Source: Thalassotalea marina
GTDB taxonomy: Bacteria > Pseudomonadota > Gammaproteobacteria > Enterobacterales > Alteromonadaceae
Direction of reading: 5' to 3'
Assembly (NCBI RefSeq): GCF_014656435.1
Contig: NZ_BNCK01000001.1
Span: 62,001 to 126,000, forward strand
DNA: 64,000 bases
Below the pieces are notes generated by a model. The model was not told where the DNA came from and did no database searches. It saw nothing but the letters and a program-made list of their open reading frames with translations. Shown here piece after piece: positions 9,068-19,807 of this stretch. Every line of letters begins with the position of its first letter. Position 1 is the stretch's first letter. The position numbers and the translations under genes are program-made.

Positions 9068-9531
9068 TGCTACGTCTACTATTTGTTTTATCAATCGCTT
9101 GTGGCTCATGGTTATTCAGTGGTGATGCAATTGCCACTGATACTTATCAGTTTGACGATGAGGTTACTCAAAAGCGCTACCAATCGCTGATTAAAGAATT
9201 GCGCTGTCCAAAGTGTCAAAATCAAAACTTGGCCGATTCGAATGCGCCAATAGCACAAGATCTGCGAAGAGAAACTTACGAGTTATTGCAGATGGGCAAA
9301 ACTGATATAGAAATCGTGGATTTTATGGTCAAACGTTATGGTGACTTCGTCTTGTATCGTCCGAAGGTTTCGAGCTTGACCTACGTTTTATGGTTTGGGC
9401 CTGGCGTACTATTGGTTATTGGAATCACTATAGTTGTTGTGCTTAGCCGTCGCCGTTCTAAAAACAAGAAAAACATTGCGTTGACAGCAGAACAACAAGC
9501 GAAATTAAACGAATTACTAAAAGATAAATAA
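9067..9531 (+). CDS. ccmH: Cytochrome c maturation protein CcmH
   Basis: 154-aa periplasmic protein with a signal peptide, the redox motif LRCPKCQNQ (Cys47, Cys50) and a C-terminal TM helix around residues 100-125. It reduces or holds the apocytochrome haem-binding cysteines for CcmF. Length matches the short CcmH form, with CcmI encoded separately next to it. The start codon overlaps the ccmG stop. Confidence 0.95.
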   Translation: MLRLLFVLSIACGSWLFSGDAIATDTYQFDDEVTQKRYQSLIKELRCPKCQNQNLADSNAPIAQDLRRETYELLQMGKTDIEIVDFMVKRYGDFVLYRPKVSSLTYVLWFGPGVLLVIGITIVVVLSRRRSKNKKNIALTAEQQAKLNELLKDK

Positions 9532-9535
9532 CTTC

Positions 9536-10783
9536 ATGATAGAGCTAATTTTTATTGTTATTGCCTTCATTCTATTGTTGTTAATTGTAGTCTGGGCACA
9601 TTTTATTAATCAAAATAAATACCGAAACAATGTCGATAATACCTTTAGAGACGCGACTAATGTTCGGTTATATAAAGAACATAAACAAGAAATCGAAACC
9701 GATTTTCAACAGGGTCGTTTAGATCAGGAAAGTTACGACTATTTATTAAGTGAACTTGATCAAAGTTTATTGCAAGATATCGAAGAAAACAGCCGAGAAA
9801 AAGAGCAGGTAGTTAAGCACAAGCCGTTGCCAATCATTTGGCCGGTGATGATGTCTGTATTTTTGATTGGCTTTAGTGCCTACATGTACGTGGACAATGG
9901 CGCTTATTCACGTATTGCCAATACACCTCAGCAACAGCCAAATAATCAAAGCCAAAACCCTGAAGATCAACTCAAAGCGCAAATAGCCATGTTAAAACAG
10001 CAAGTTGAGCAAAAGCCAGACGATAGTGATGCCTGGTACGCTCTTGGACAAGCGTCTGTTGGTATTGGTAACTTTGACGCTGCATTGTTAGCATTTGATA
10101 AAGTTATTGAGATTGATGGTGAGATGGCAGACTTGTTTGGTGCAAAAGCGCAAGCAAGTTTTTATAAAAATAATCAAAAAATTACACCTGAAGTACAAGC
10201 TCTGATTGATAAAGCGCTTTCAATTGATGTTAGAGACCCTTCAACCAATATTTTGTTGGGGATGAATGCGTTTTTAAATAATGAGTACCAGCAGGCAATT
10301 AACTACTGGCAACAAGTGATTACAGATAATAGACCATCTGTTAATGTTGAAGCGCTTAAAGGGGCGTTGGCGGAGGCCAAAAATCGTTTGGCTTTAACCG
10401 GTAAAGAGACAGAACAAGAGTTTTTATCAGGTCCTCAAATAACCCTTGATGTTAGTTTAAGTGATGAAATCATCGAGAAGTTAGCACAAGGTGACGACAA
10501 AGTTGTTTTCGTTTATGCGATAGAATCAGAAACATCGCGTATGCCATTAGCGGCGGTCAAACTAAAAGCAAGTGATTTGCCCACACGCATCGTGTTAAAC
10601 GATAGTCGCGCAATGACACCGCAGGCGAAACTAAGTGACGTAAAACAAGTTAACGTGTTTGCTATTGTGTCTGACACAGGTAGTGCTGGTATCAAACCTG
10701 GAGATTTCAAAGGAGAACTTGCACAGGTCAGTGTTGACGAAAAAAATCCGATCCAACTTGTGATTAATAGCGTAGTTAACTGA
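9536..10783 (+). CDS. ccmI: Cytochrome c maturation TPR protein CcmI
   Basis: 415 aa with an N-terminal TM helix (residues 1-20), a cytoplasmic loop with coiled-coil character, a second TM helix near 98-115, then a periplasmic part with TPR repeats (for example DAWYALGQASVGIGNFDAAL) and a C-terminal domain. CcmI captures the C-terminus of apocytochrome c and passes it to CcmFH. Last ccm gene of the rightward operon; hemH follows after 24 bases. Confidence 0.92.
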   Translation: MIELIFIVIAFILLLLIVVWAHFINQNKYRNNVDNTFRDATNVRLYKEHKQEIETDFQQGRLDQESYDYLLSELDQSLLQDIEENSREKEQVVKHKPLPIIWPVMMSVFLIGFSAYMYVDNGAYSRIANTPQQQPNNQSQNPEDQLKAQIAMLKQQVEQKPDDSDAWYALGQASVGIGNFDAALLAFDKVIEIDGEMADLFGAKAQASFYKNNQKITPEVQALIDKALSIDVRDPSTNILLGMNAFLNNEYQQAINYWQQVITDNRPSVNVEALKGALAEAKNRLALTGKETEQEFLSGPQITLDVSLSDEIIEKLAQGDDKVVFVYAIESETSRMPLAAVKLKASDLPTRIVLNDSRAMTPQAKLSDVKQVNVFAIVSDTGSAGIKPGDFKGELAQVSVDEKNPIQLVINSVVN

Positions 10784-10807
10784 TCAAAACAATTTAAGGA
10801 ATAAACG

Positions 10808-11842
10808 TTGAAGTCTCGTTATTTAGGCCGTGATAAAGCTATTCATCAGCAAAAACGTAAAATAGGCGTTTTGTTAACTAATTTAGGCACACCTGATGAA
10901 CCAACATCAGGTGCATTACGCAAATATTTACGCCAGTTTTTATCTGACCCTCGTGTAGTTGAAATTCCAAGGTTTATTTGGATGATCATTCTACATGGTA
11001 TTATTTTGCGTGTTAGGCCCCAAAAGTCTGCCAAATTGTATGAAAGTATATGGACTGACAAAGGTTCGCCACTGATGGTTATTTCGCAAGATATGCGCGA
11101 CAAAATAGCCCAACAGCTTAATGCATCAGAGCAGGATGAATTGGTTATTGATATCGCCATGCGCTACGGTGAACCGGCCATTCCTAAAGCACTAAACCGT
11201 ATGCAGGAGCAAGGGGTAGATAAACTTATTGTGCTGCCTTTGTATCCACAATACGCAGGCCCTACAACGGCCTCAGCTTTTGATGAAGTGACCAATGAAC
11301 TTGCCAAATGGCGTTGGATCCCTTCTCTTCATTTTATCAACGGTTACCATGATCATCCGCTTTATATCCAAGCATTAGCAAACAGCATCAAAGAACATTT
11401 TGAGGCTCACGGTGAACCTGACAAATTAATCTTGTCATACCATGGTATGCCTAAACATTTTTTAGATAGTGGTGACCCGTACTTTTGTTTTTGTCATAAA
11501 ACCACGCGGTTAGTGACTGAGAAACTAGGTTTAGCTGAAGATAAGTTTATGACAACGTTCCAGTCACGTTTTGGTAAAGCCGAATGGCTTAAGCCTTACA
11601 CGGATGAAACATTGGAAGGTTTGCCTGCACAAGGTGTTAAAAACGTGGCTATTATCAGCCCAGCATTTAGTGCAGATTGTTTGGAAACATTAGAAGAACT
11701 GGTGCACGAAAATAAGGATATCTTTATTGAAGCGGGTGGTGAGGCATACAGCTATATACCTGCGCTCAATGATAGGGATGATCACTGCAATGCTTTGGCC
11801 GCTATTATTGCTGCGCAAATTGAAGCGTGTAAACAGCAATAA
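10808..11842 (+). CDS. hemH: Ferrochelatase
   Basis: 344-aa enzyme inserting Fe2+ into protoporphyrin IX, the last step of protohaem synthesis. Catalytic His212 sits in LILSYHGMPKHF; SADCLETLEEL near the C-terminus carries the conserved Glu. The start is TTG at 10808 with AAGGA seven bases upstream; no in-frame ATG is better placed. The first 15 residues are a basic extension before VLLTNLGTP. Placement after ccmI links haem synthesis to cytochrome c assembly. Confidence 0.96.
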   Translation: MKSRYLGRDKAIHQQKRKIGVLLTNLGTPDEPTSGALRKYLRQFLSDPRVVEIPRFIWMIILHGIILRVRPQKSAKLYESIWTDKGSPLMVISQDMRDKIAQQLNASEQDELVIDIAMRYGEPAIPKALNRMQEQGVDKLIVLPLYPQYAGPTTASAFDEVTNELAKWRWIPSLHFINGYHDHPLYIQALANSIKEHFEAHGEPDKLILSYHGMPKHFLDSGDPYFCFCHKTTRLVTEKLGLAEDKFMTTFQSRFGKAEWLKPYTDETLEGLPAQGVKNVAIISPAFSADCLETLEELVHENKDIFIEAGGEAYSYIPALNDRDDHCNALAAIIAAQIEACKQQ

Positions 11843-11877
11843 CGAATTGGTATTAGGCAATTCAAAATTTCAGACAA

Positions 11878-11908
11878 AAAAAACGGTGCTAATTAGCACC
11901 GTTTTTGT
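11878..11908. terminator. Bidirectional rho-independent terminator
   Basis: AACGGTGCTAATTAGCACCGTT is a perfect palindrome flanked by an A run on the left and a T run on the right. It ends hemH (plus) and the cold-shock gene (minus). Confidence 0.92.
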
Positions 11909-11924
11909 AAATTCTATTTTTTAA

Positions 11925-12134
11925 TTAAAGGGCAGTAACGTTTTTCGCTTCTGGACCTTTTTTACCTTGCTCAACAGTAAAAGATACTGATTGACCGTCA
12001 GTTAACGTACGGAAACCGTCGCCAGTGATTGAGCTGAAGTGTACAAACACGTCAGGACCGCTTTCTTGCTCGATGAAGCCGAAGCCTTTTGATTCATTAA
12101 AAAATTTAACTTTGCCAGTAACTGTATCAGACAT
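11925..12134 (-). CDS. Cold-shock protein, CspA family
   Basis: 69-aa single-stranded nucleic-acid binding protein with the five-stranded OB fold. RNP1 is KGFGFIEQ and RNP2 VFVHFSSI. Such proteins melt RNA structure during cold shock or normal growth. Monocistronic, with a long upstream region (about 240 bases before the valS terminator) that fits the long structured 5' leaders of cspA-type genes. Which paralogue (CspA, C, D or E) cannot be told from sequence alone. Confidence 0.95.
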   Translation of the reverse strand: MSDTVTGKVKFFNESKGFGFIEQESGPDVFVHFSSITGDGFRTLTDGQSVSFTVEQGKKGPEAKNVTAL

Positions 12135-12375
12135 ACCAACATTTCTCTCTATATAGGTTTAACAAAAAGTGGCTAATATAAGCATACATGCTGCTTTAGC
12201 CATGTACGGAGTAAATGCTCTCTACCCAAAAGTACAGACAGAGAAAGGTATCCATAACACAGGTGCGTTTAGGTTAAATAGTCAAATAACCTGATGAACA
12301 AAGACTATTTAGTCCCTCTCCTGAAACGCAAAAACTCAACGCACGCTCATAGTAACACACAAATTAACCAATAGC
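12135..12375 (-). promoter_or_regulatory. Probable long 5' leader of the cold-shock gene
   Basis: A 240-base non-coding stretch upstream of the cold-shock gene. CspA-family mRNAs are known to carry leaders of this size that act as RNA thermosensors. No unambiguous promoter or cold-box was identified, so this is an inference from length and position only. Confidence 0.35.
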
Positions 12376-12414
12376 TTGAAAATAAATGAACTTTCATGGA
12401 ACTTTTTATTACAT

Positions 12415-12440
12415 AAAAAAAGTCCTGCAAAAACAGGACC
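12415..12440 (-). terminator. Rho-independent terminator of the pepA-holC-valS operon
   Basis: Minus-strand stem GGTCCTG / CAGGACT with a short A/T-rich loop, followed by a run of T (A on the plus strand at 12415-12420). It lies about 50 bases after the valS stop. Confidence 0.88.
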
Positions 12441-12488
12441 TTTAAAAATTCAACAAATGTACAATTGTATGCAATTATTAGTTAAGAC

Positions 12489-15344
12489 CTATAACGCTTC
12501 TATTTGCGCTTTTTGTTGTTGTAATTTAGCAAGTTGCGAGTCAGCTTCAGCCAGTTTTGCTTGTTCTTTTTCAATTACAGCAGCCGGTGCTTTTGCAACA
12601 AAATTCTCATTGCTTAACTTACCACGAACTTTTTGTGTGTCTTTTTCTAATTTCTCAATAGCTTTAGATAAACGTGCAATTTCTGCATCTTTATCAATTA
12701 AGCCTGCCATTGGAATTAACACTGACATTTCACCAATAACAGCGGTAGCTGATGCTGGGCCTTCTTCACCTTGTGCCAATACGTCAATAGATTCTAGTTT
12801 TGCCAATGCGCTAACAAAGGTGCTGTTTTCATTGACTCGACGTTGATCAAGCTCAGTTGCATTTTTCAAAAACACAGGTAGTGGCTTGCTTGGTGCTATA
12901 TCCATTTCGCCACGGATGTTACGAATAGCAATGATAAATTGTTTTACCCATTCCAAATCATCTGCCGCTTGCTGGTCAACTAAAGCATCATCAACTTGCG
13001 GAAATTTCTGGATCATAATGCTATCACCAGACTTTTCAAATGACGTTAACGGTACAACACGTTGCCAGATGGTTTCAGTGATAAATGGCATAATAGGGTG
13101 CATTAAACGCAATAAGGTTTCTAGCGTTTCTACTAATGTTTTACGGGTGCCGCGCTGCTGCGCTTCGCTACCTTTAAATAACACCGGCTTAGTCAGCTCA
13201 AGGTACCAGTCACAGAATTGGTTCCATGTAAACTCATACAAGGCTTGTGAAGCGATATCAAAACGGAAAGTGTTAAATGCTTCATGCACTGCTTTCACTG
13301 TTTTTTGCAGCTCTGAGCGAATCCAGCGGTCAGCCAACGATAACTCTATAGCGCCACCATCTTTGCCACAGTCGTGTTCTTCAGTATTCATCAATACGTA
13401 ACGGCTTGCGTTCCACAACTTGTTGCAGAAGTTGCGATAACCATCTAAGCGCTTCATGTCCCAGTTAATGTCACGGCCAGTTGATGCCAGTGCTGATAGA
13501 GTAAAGCGAAGAGCATCTGTACCGTGAGCTTCAATACCGTCAGGGAAGTTTTTCTTGGTCGCTTTGCCAATTTTTTCTGCCAGTTGCGGCTGCATCATAT
13601 TGCCAGTACGTTTTTCTAGCAAGTCGTCTAATGAGATACCATCAATCATATCCAAAGGATCGATTACGTTACCTTTAGATTTTGACATTTTATCGCCGTT
13701 TTCGTCACGGATAAGGCCTGTAACGTAAACCTGCTTAAATGGTACTTGTGGTTTGCCATCTTCATCTTTAATAAAGTGCATAGTCATCATGATCATGCGA
13801 GCAACCCAGAAGAAAATGATATCAAAACCTGTGACCAATACGTCAGTCGAGTGGAATTGTTTCATTAATTCTTCTTCGTTTGGCCAACCTAAGGTTGAGA
13901 AAGTCCAAAGCGCAGATGAAAACCAAGTGTCTAGTACATCGTCATCTTGGCGTAACACGACATCGTCTGCCAATGCGTGTTTAGTACGAACTTCTTCTTC
14001 AGATCGACCAACATAAACTTTGCCTGACTCATCATACCAAGCAGGAATACGGTGACCCCACCAAAGCTGGCGAGAAATACACCAATCTTGAATATCACGC
14101 ATCCAAGCAAAGTACATATTTTCGTATTGTTTAGGTACAAATTGAATGTCGCCATTTTCTACTGCTTCAATCGCTGGTTTAGCTAGTGGCTCAGTTCGTA
14201 CATACCATTGGTCAGTTAATAATGGCTCAATAATGACACCCGAGCGATCGCCGTATGGCGCGACTAAGTCATGATCTTTAATGCCGTCTAATAAACCTAG
14301 TTGCTCAAACTGTTCAACAATTGCTTTACGAGCAACGAAGCGGTCTAAGCCTGCTAAATCGGCTGGTAACGCAGCGTCAAATTCGTCGCTTTCTTCACCT
14401 TTAGTGTTGTAGACTTCGGCGGTTTTAAGAATGGCAGCATCTTTATCGAAAATGTTGATCATGGCTAAACCACAACGCTTACCCACTTCATTATCGTTAA
14501 AGTCATGTGCAGGTGTGATTTTTACACAACCTGTACCTTTGTCCATATCGGCGTGTTCGTCACCAACGATTGGAATTAAACGATTCACTAAAGGTAATAA
14601 AATGTGCTGACCAATAAGATCTTTATAACGAGGGTCTTCAGGGTTTACTGCAACACCCGTGTCACCTAACATGGTTTCAGGACGCGTAGTGGCTACCACT
14701 AAGTATTCTTTGCCTTCTGCAGTTTTGGCGCCATTAGCTAGTGGATAACGTAAGTGCCACATGTGGCCTTTTTTATCTTTGTTTTCAACTTCAAGATCTG
14801 AAATTGCAGTGTGCAATTTTGGATCCCAGTTTACTAGGCGCTTACCACGGTAAATTAGGTCGTCTTCGTATAATCGAACAAATACTTCTTGTACGGCATC
14901 GCTTAAACCATCATCCATGGTAAAACGTTCGCGTGTCCAATCAATAGAGTTACCTAAACGCTTCATTTGTTTACCGATAGTGCCACCTGAATGTGCTTTC
15001 CACTCCCAGATTTTATCGATAAAAGCATCTCGACCATAATCATGGCGCGTTTTACCTTCTTCGGCAGCAATTTTACGCTCAACAACCATTTGCGTAGCAA
15101 TACCTGCATGGTCAGTACCTGATTGCCACAAGGTGTTTTTGCCTTGCATACGTTGATAGCGGATCAAGGTGTCCATGATAGTCTGCTGGAATGCATGACC
15201 CATGTGCAAACTACCTGTGACATTTGGTGGTGGAATGGCGATACAATAGCCGTCACCTTCGCCGGTAGGTGAAAAATAACCTTGCTCTTCCCATGATTGG
15301 TAGAGCGACTTCTCAATAGCAGTTGGGTTAAATGTTTTTTCCAT
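12489..15344 (-). CDS. valS: Valyl-tRNA synthetase
   Basis: 951-aa class I aminoacyl-tRNA synthetase charging tRNA-Val. The HIGH-type motif is HMGH at residues 47-50 in [19 protein letters not shown] lies at 552-556; the editing domain lies between. The C-terminal 60 residues form the usual coiled-coil arm. Starts 20 bases after holC, the common gammaproteobacterial order pepA-holC-valS. Confidence 0.98.
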   Translation of the reverse strand: MEKTFNPTAIEKSLYQSWEEQGYFSPTGEGDGYCIAIPPPNVTGSLHMGHAFQQTIMDTLIRYQRMQGKNTLWQSGTDHAGIATQMVVERKIAAEEGKTRHDYGRDAFIDKIWEWKAHSGGTIGKQMKRLGNSIDWTRERFTMDDGLSDAVQEVFVRLYEDDLIYRGKRLVNWDPKLHTAISDLEVENKDKKGHMWHLRYPLANGAKTAEGKEYLVVATTRPETMLGDTGVAVNPEDPRYKDLIGQHILLPLVNRLIPIVGDEHADMDKGTGCVKITPAHDFNDNEVGKRCGLAMINIFDKDAAILKTAEVYNTKGEESDEFDAALPADLAGLDRFVARKAIVEQFEQLGLLDGIKDHDLVAPYGDRSGVIIEPLLTDQWYVRTEPLAKPAIEAVENGDIQFVPKQYENMYFAWMRDIQDWCISRQLWWGHRIPAWYDESGKVYVGRSEEEVRTKHALADDVVLRQDDDVLDTWFSSALWTFSTLGWPNEEELMKQFHSTDVLVTGFDIIFFWVARMIMMTMHFIKDEDGKPQVPFKQVYVTGLIRDENGDKMSKSKGNVIDPLDMIDGISLDDLLEKRTGNMMQPQLAEKIGKATKKNFPDGIEAHGTDALRFTLSALASTGRDINWDMKRLDGYRNFCNKLWNASRYVLMNTEEHDCGKDGGAIELSLADRWIRSELQKTVKAVHEAFNTFRFDIASQALYEFTWNQFCDWYLELTKPVLFKGSEAQQRGTRKTLVETLETLLRLMHPIMPFITETIWQRVVPLTSFEKSGDSIMIQKFPQVDDALVDQQAADDLEWVKQFIIAIRNIRGEMDIAPSKPLPVFLKNATELDQRRVNENSTFVSALAKLESIDVLAQGEEGPASATAVIGEMSVLIPMAGLIDKDAEIARLSKAIEKLEKDTQKVRGKLSNENFVAKAPAAVIEKEQAKLAEADSQLAKLQQQKAQIEAL

Positions 15345-15364
15345 CAGAATAATACTTTAATTGT

Positions 15365-15826
15365 TTAGTCAGTTTTTGTTGAAACGGAAGCCGCCGTTTG
15401 GTTTCCAATTTGAAAACCTAATTGCCGGTACGCTTTAAAGCGTTCGCGAGCCAGTTGTTTTAACTGTTCTTGATGCGGTACAAAATCAACAATGTTTGCA
15501 AAATGCTGAGCAAAGTCGGGAACTGTGCTCGTTAAATTAATTAACACGTTACGCCTGTTAGTTGGGGCTTGCCAACTTATTTCAACAGGCGAACCGTTAT
15601 TTGGGCCTTCGCCAATTAAGTTATGTGGTACAAAACTTTCTGGGTCAAAAGACCATAAAAGCTCATCAATTTGATGAGCTTGTTCTTGTGATTCTGCCAA
15701 TATAAATACTCGTTGTCTCTGTCGATAAAAGTATGCTGCTTGGAAACAAGCATGCAACTCATCAAGAGCAATACTATGACCAGCTTGATCTTCAAGCTGG
15801 TAAAACATCACTTGAGTATTAGCCAT
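15365..15826 (-). CDS. holC: DNA polymerase III chi subunit
   Basis: 153-aa chi subunit of the clamp-loader complex, which contacts psi and single-strand binding protein. It shows RQRVFILAESQEQAHQIDELLW and the later ISWQAPTNRRNVLINL stretch of the family. Position between pepA and valS is the conserved arrangement, with a five-base gap to pepA. Confidence 0.93.
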   Translation of the reverse strand: MANTQVMFYQLEDQAGHSIALDELHACFQAAYFYRQRQRVFILAESQEQAHQIDELLWSFDPESFVPHNLIGEGPNNGSPVEISWQAPTNRRNVLINLTSTVPDFAQHFANIVDFVPHQEQLKQLARERFKAYRQLGFQIGNQTAASVSTKTD

Positions 15827-15831
15827 TGAGC

Positions 15832-17340
15832 TTATTCACCTTGTTCTACACCAGCTTTATTCAATAAAAACTGGGTTAACATGCTGACTGGGCGTCCTGT
15901 AGAGCCTTTGTCTTTGCCGCCACTGCGCCATGCTGTGCCAGCAATATCTAAATGTGCCCAGTGGTACTTTTTCGTAAAGCGAGATAAGAAACATGCCGCG
16001 GTAATTGTACCGGCTGGACGACCACCTAAGTTAGTAAAGTCGGCAAACGGACTTTCTAACTGCTCTTGGTAATCATCCCACAAAGGCAAGCGCCATGCTC
16101 TGTCGCCACTTTGCTCAGAAGCGTTTAATAGCTCATGAGCAAGAGGGTTATGAGTACTCATTAAACCCGTTGCGTGTTTACCTAAAGCGATAACACAGGC
16201 ACCGGTTAAGGTTGCTACGTCAATAACACAATCAGGCTCAAAACGCTCAACGTAGGTTAGGGCATCACATAATACTAAGCGACCTTCAGCATCAGTATTT
16301 AAAACTTCTACTGTTTGACCTGACATCGTAGTTAGTACATCACCAGGACGGTAGGCATTACCACTTGGCATATTTTCACAACCGGCAAGTACACCAATAA
16401 CGTTAATAGGTAGATTCAACTCGGCTAATGAATGCATTGCCCCAAGTACACCCGCTGCACCACCCATGTCGTATTTCATTTCATCCATGCCTTCGCCTGG
16501 TTTTAATGAAATACCACCAGAATCAAAGGTTAAACCTTTACCAACAAAGACAACTGGCTTTGTTTCGTCACTAGCGCCCTGATATCGGATAATGCTCATT
16601 TTTGATTCGTTAACTGAGCCTCGACCAACCGCTAAATAAGAGGTCATACCGAGCGCTTCCATTTCTTTTTCACCAATGATTTCAGTTGTTACTTTTTCAT
16701 ATTCATTGGCTAAAATTTCAGCTTGTTCAGCAAGGTAAGCAGGGTTACAAATGTTTGGCGGCATGTTGGCCACGTTTTTACAAGTGTTGATACCTTCTGC
16801 TACTGCTAAACCATGAGCTACTGCTCGTTCACCCAGTGGTAATTCTTTTCTGGTTGGTACGTTAAATACAATTTTACGTAATGGGCGTCTTGGCTCTTCT
16901 TTTCGAGTTTTTAGGCTGTCAAAGCTGTATAAGCAATCTTGAGTTGCTTCGACTGCTTGTCTTACTTTCCAGTAATTGTCACGCCCTTTAACATGTAATT
17001 CAGTTAAGAAGCATACCGCTTCCATAGAACCTGTTTCATTTAAGGTATTTATCGTTTTACTGATAATTTGACGGTACTGACGTTCATCAAGTTCACGTTC
17101 CTTGCCGCAACCTACTAATAATACACGTTCACTTAGAATATTAGGTACATGATGCAACAAAAGCATTTGGCCTGATTTACCTTCCAAATCACCGCGACGT
17201 AATAAGTTGCTGATATAGCCACCACTTATTTCATCGAGTTGTTCGGCAACTGCCGATAAGCGACGTGGCTCAAATACACCAACAACGATACAAGCGCTTC
17301 GTTGTTTTTCTGGGCTGCCACTTTTTACGCTAAATTCCAT
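15832..17340 (-). CDS. pepA: Leucyl aminopeptidase A
   Basis: 502-aa M17 metallo-aminopeptidase with two metal ions. The family signature NTDAEGRL lies at residues 348-355; Lys268 and Asp273 in [11 protein letters not shown] are metal or catalytic residues. In enterobacteria PepA is also a DNA-binding architectural protein in Xer recombination and car regulation. A GGAGAG ribosome site precedes the ATG. First gene of pepA-holC-valS. Confidence 0.97.
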   Translation of the reverse strand: MEFSVKSGSPEKQRSACIVVGVFEPRRLSAVAEQLDEISGGYISNLLRRGDLEGKSGQMLLLHHVPNILSERVLLVGCGKERELDERQYRQIISKTINTLNETGSMEAVCFLTELHVKGRDNYWKVRQAVEATQDCLYSFDSLKTRKEEPRRPLRKIVFNVPTRKELPLGERAVAHGLAVAEGINTCKNVANMPPNICNPAYLAEQAEILANEYEKVTTEIIGEKEMEALGMTSYLAVGRGSVNESKMSIIRYQGASDETKPVVFVGKGLTFDSGGISLKPGEGMDEMKYDMGGAAGVLGAMHSLAELNLPINVIGVLAGCENMPSGNAYRPGDVLTTMSGQTVEVLNTDAEGRLVLCDALTYVERFEPDCVIDVATLTGACVIALGKHATGLMSTHNPLAHELLNASEQSGDRAWRLPLWDDYQEQLESPFADFTNLGGRPAGTITAACFLSRFTKKYHWAHLDIAGTAWRSGGKDKGSTGRPVSMLTQFLLNKAGVEQGE

Positions 17341-17452
17341 GGGCTCTCCTAGTTTTCAGGTAAATATGAACTTTTATGGTAAAAAAATTCAGTTTAACTT
17401 GCTTAAATCTACTATTAATAGATAAGCTTACTGTTATTTATGCTGCGCTAAA

Positions 17453-17468
17453 GGCTATAATTATAGCC
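17453..17468. promoter_or_regulatory. Perfect 16-bp palindrome containing TATAAT on both strands
   Basis: GGCTATAATTATAGCC lies between divergent pepA and lptF. Each strand reads TATAAT (17456-17461 plus, 17465-17460 minus), so it could be a shared -10 element or an operator. No good -35 hexamer at 17-base spacing was found on either side. Confidence 0.35.
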
Positions 17469-17582
17469 ATACACAGAAGCTTTACCTAAAGGCTTTTGCA
17501 TTATTTTAGTTATGAAAATGACAAGTTTACTTAAAAATTGTCTTAATGTCAGAAAAAAACTAAGTTTTTGTAGGATCTCTTT

Positions 17583-18710
17583 GTGATCGTTTTTCGATAT
17601 TTGTTAAAAGAAGTGGCTAAGACGCAGTTAGCCGTTTTTGTGGTCATGATGACCATTTTTATTAGTAATAAATTTGTTAAGGTTTTAGATGACGCTTCTG
17701 AAGGTGGTACACCTGGTGAAGTGATCATGGTTTACCTTGGCCTTTATATGCCAGAGCTGGCAGGCACGGTGTTGCCCTTAAGTTTTTTCCTCGGTATTTT
17801 ACTGGCTTACGGGCGAATCTATGCAGACAATGAAATGACCATTTTACATGCCACTGGCATGAGTGAATGGTACATTGTTCGTGTCACATTGATACTGGGC
17901 TTAATTACGGCAGTGCTAACTGGCGCGCTGACTTTGTATTTATCACCCATGGCTGCGGAGTATGAATACCAAGTTAAAGAAAAACTCGCTGCGGATTCCG
18001 GTTTAAGTGCTCTGGTTGCAGGGCGTTTTCAAACGACTGGAAATAAGAAAGCCGTTGTCTTTATCCATGATAAAGACAGATCCACTAATACCTTGGAGAA
18101 AGTCTTTGTCGCACAGCTTCCAAATAACGATGAATCTCAACGTAGTATCATCAATTCTAGTTTAGTGTATGCCGCCCAAGGTGAAGTTATTGAAGAGAGT
18201 GAAGGTTCACAGCGATTGATCTTAAAAGATGGTACTCGATATCAAAAAGATGAAACCAATAACGAGTTTAGGCAAGTTGCATTTAGCAAATATTATATTC
18301 AGATCCAAGATCAAAAAGTAGAGCATAAAAGGCGTAAGCTCAGTGCTATTCCTACGTCAACACTATTTGCTGAACCGATACAAGAATACAAAGCAGAAAT
18401 TCATTGGCGAATTGCATTTCCGTTGGCTTGTTTGATTTTAACTTTAGTTGCCGTACCGCTAAGCGTGGTTAACCCAAGGCAAGGAAAGTTTGCCAAAATG
18501 TTCCCGGCACTTTTACTGTTTTTAGGTTACTTGTTGTTGCTAACAGCAATGCGTAGCGGCTTAGAAAGTGGCAAAGTACCGGCGGTTGTTGGTTTATGGC
18601 CTGTTCACCTATCTGCCTTACTATTAGGTATTGCTTTATTGATGAAGAGTCGCAGCTCTGGCTTAAAGCTCAGATCAATTTTACCTAGTTTCTCGAAGTC
18701 AGGGGCTTAA
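17583..18710 (+). CDS. lptF: LPS export ABC permease LptF
   Basis: 375-aa inner-membrane permease of the LptB2FG complex that extracts LPS from the inner membrane. Six TM helices, three before and three after a periplasmic beta-jellyroll domain (residues about 130-265). The start is GTG at 17583, with AGGA at 17572-17575 giving seven-base spacing. lptG follows 5 bases later in the usual pair. Confidence 0.96.
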   Translation: MIVFRYLLKEVAKTQLAVFVVMMTIFISNKFVKVLDDASEGGTPGEVIMVYLGLYMPELAGTVLPLSFFLGILLAYGRIYADNEMTILHATGMSEWYIVRVTLILGLITAVLTGALTLYLSPMAAEYEYQVKEKLAADSGLSALVAGRFQTTGNKKAVVFIHDKDRSTNTLEKVFVAQLPNNDESQRSIINSSLVYAAQGEVIEESEGSQRLILKDGTRYQKDETNNEFRQVAFSKYYIQIQDQKVEHKRRKLSAIPTSTLFAEPIQEYKAEIHWRIAFPLACLILTLVAVPLSVVNPRQGKFAKMFPALLLFLGYLLLLTAMRSGLESGKVPAVVGLWPVHLSALLLGIALLMKSRSSGLKLRSILPSFSKSGA

Positions 18711-18715
18711 TTTAG

Positions 18716-19783
18716 ATGAAAATTTTAGACCTATACATAGCCCGTATCATTGCTTCAACAACGTTTTTAACACTAGCGGTATTTGTCAGCTTAAGTGGAA
18801 TTATTAAGTTTGTTGAACAAATGAAATCTGTTGGTAAAGGCAGCTACGATTTATCACATGCAGCACTATTTGTACTTTATGCAGTACCGCGTGACGTTGA
18901 GCTGTTTTTTCCTATGTCGGCGCTGATTGGCGGTTTGATTGGCATTGGTATGCTGGCTTCTAATTCTGAACTAGTCGTTATGCAAGCCTCGGGGTTATCC
19001 CGATTAGATATTATTAAATCTGTGATGAAATCTGCTGCCGTATTAATAATTTTGAGTATGGCAATTGGTGAGTGGCTTGCACCAGCGGGTGAAGCATCTG
19101 CTCGGCAAATCAAAGCGCAGGCAATATCTGATGGTAATTTAATTTCTTCTCGTGGTGGCACTTGGGCCAAAGATGGTGATTACTTTGTCCATATTGCAGA
19201 GGTACAGGACACTGGCTCACTTCTTGGCATTCAAATATACCGTTTTAATGAGAATTTGAAACTTGCCAGTTGGTTATCAGCTGAAAGTGCAACTTATGGT
19301 ATTGATGCGTGGCAATTATCTAATGTGGTTGATACTTATATTAATAATGATCAAATCGAAACAGTTACAGCAGATAATCAAGTTTGGGTATCAAGCTTAA
19401 CACCGGATAAACTAGGTGTTGTAACGGTTAAACCTGAATCTTTATCTGTTCGTGGATTGATTGAATATCTTGATTACTTAGAAAAAAACCAACAAGATCC
19501 TAGCCGCTATGAATTGGCCTTTTGGCGTAAACTCGCTCAGCCATTGACGGTGGCTGTAATGTTATTAGTTGCAATGTCGTTTATTTTTGGACCGCTGCGT
19601 TCGGTGTCTATGGGAGCGCGTATTGTCATGGGCATAGCAACAGGTATATTGTTTTTTATTACCAACGAAATTTTAGGCTCTGTGAGTTTGGTGTATCAAC
19701 TGCCAGCAGCATTTGGCGCTTTGATGCCAAGTGTTATTTTTACAAGCATTGCGATTTATTTAATGAAAAGAAAAGCCAGTTAA
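18716..19783 (+). CDS. lptG: LPS export ABC permease LptG
   Basis: 355-aa partner of LptF in the LPS-extracting ABC transporter. Six TM helices around a periplasmic domain; the opening MKILDLYIARIIASTTFL and the ELAFWRKLAQPLTVAVML stretch are typical. The stop codon lies within the stem of a rho-independent terminator, so the transcript ends immediately after the gene. Confidence 0.96.
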   Translation: MKILDLYIARIIASTTFLTLAVFVSLSGIIKFVEQMKSVGKGSYDLSHAALFVLYAVPRDVELFFPMSALIGGLIGIGMLASNSELVVMQASGLSRLDIIKSVMKSAAVLIILSMAIGEWLAPAGEASARQIKAQAISDGNLISSRGGTWAKDGDYFVHIAEVQDTGSLLGIQIYRFNENLKLASWLSAESATYGIDAWQLSNVVDTYINNDQIETVTADNQVWVSSLTPDKLGVVTVKPESLSVRGLIEYLDYLEKNQQDPSRYELAFWRKLAQPLTVAVMLLVAMSFIFGPLRSVSMGARIVMGIATGILFFITNEILGSVSLVYQLPAAFGALMPSVIFTSIAIYLMKRKAS

Positions 19784-19796
19784 AACTGGCTTTTTT
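19771..19796 (+). terminator. Rho-independent terminator of lptFG
   Basis: AAAAGCCAGT-taaa-ACTGGCTTTT followed by T residues. The left arm overlaps the last codons of lptG. Confidence 0.92.
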
Positions 19797-19807
19797 AATG
19801 CTCTCGT

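Noticed and set aside
12376-12846. 156-aa plus-strand ORF opposite valS
   Set aside because: Antisense shadow of a conserved housekeeping gene, with no ribosome site or family features.
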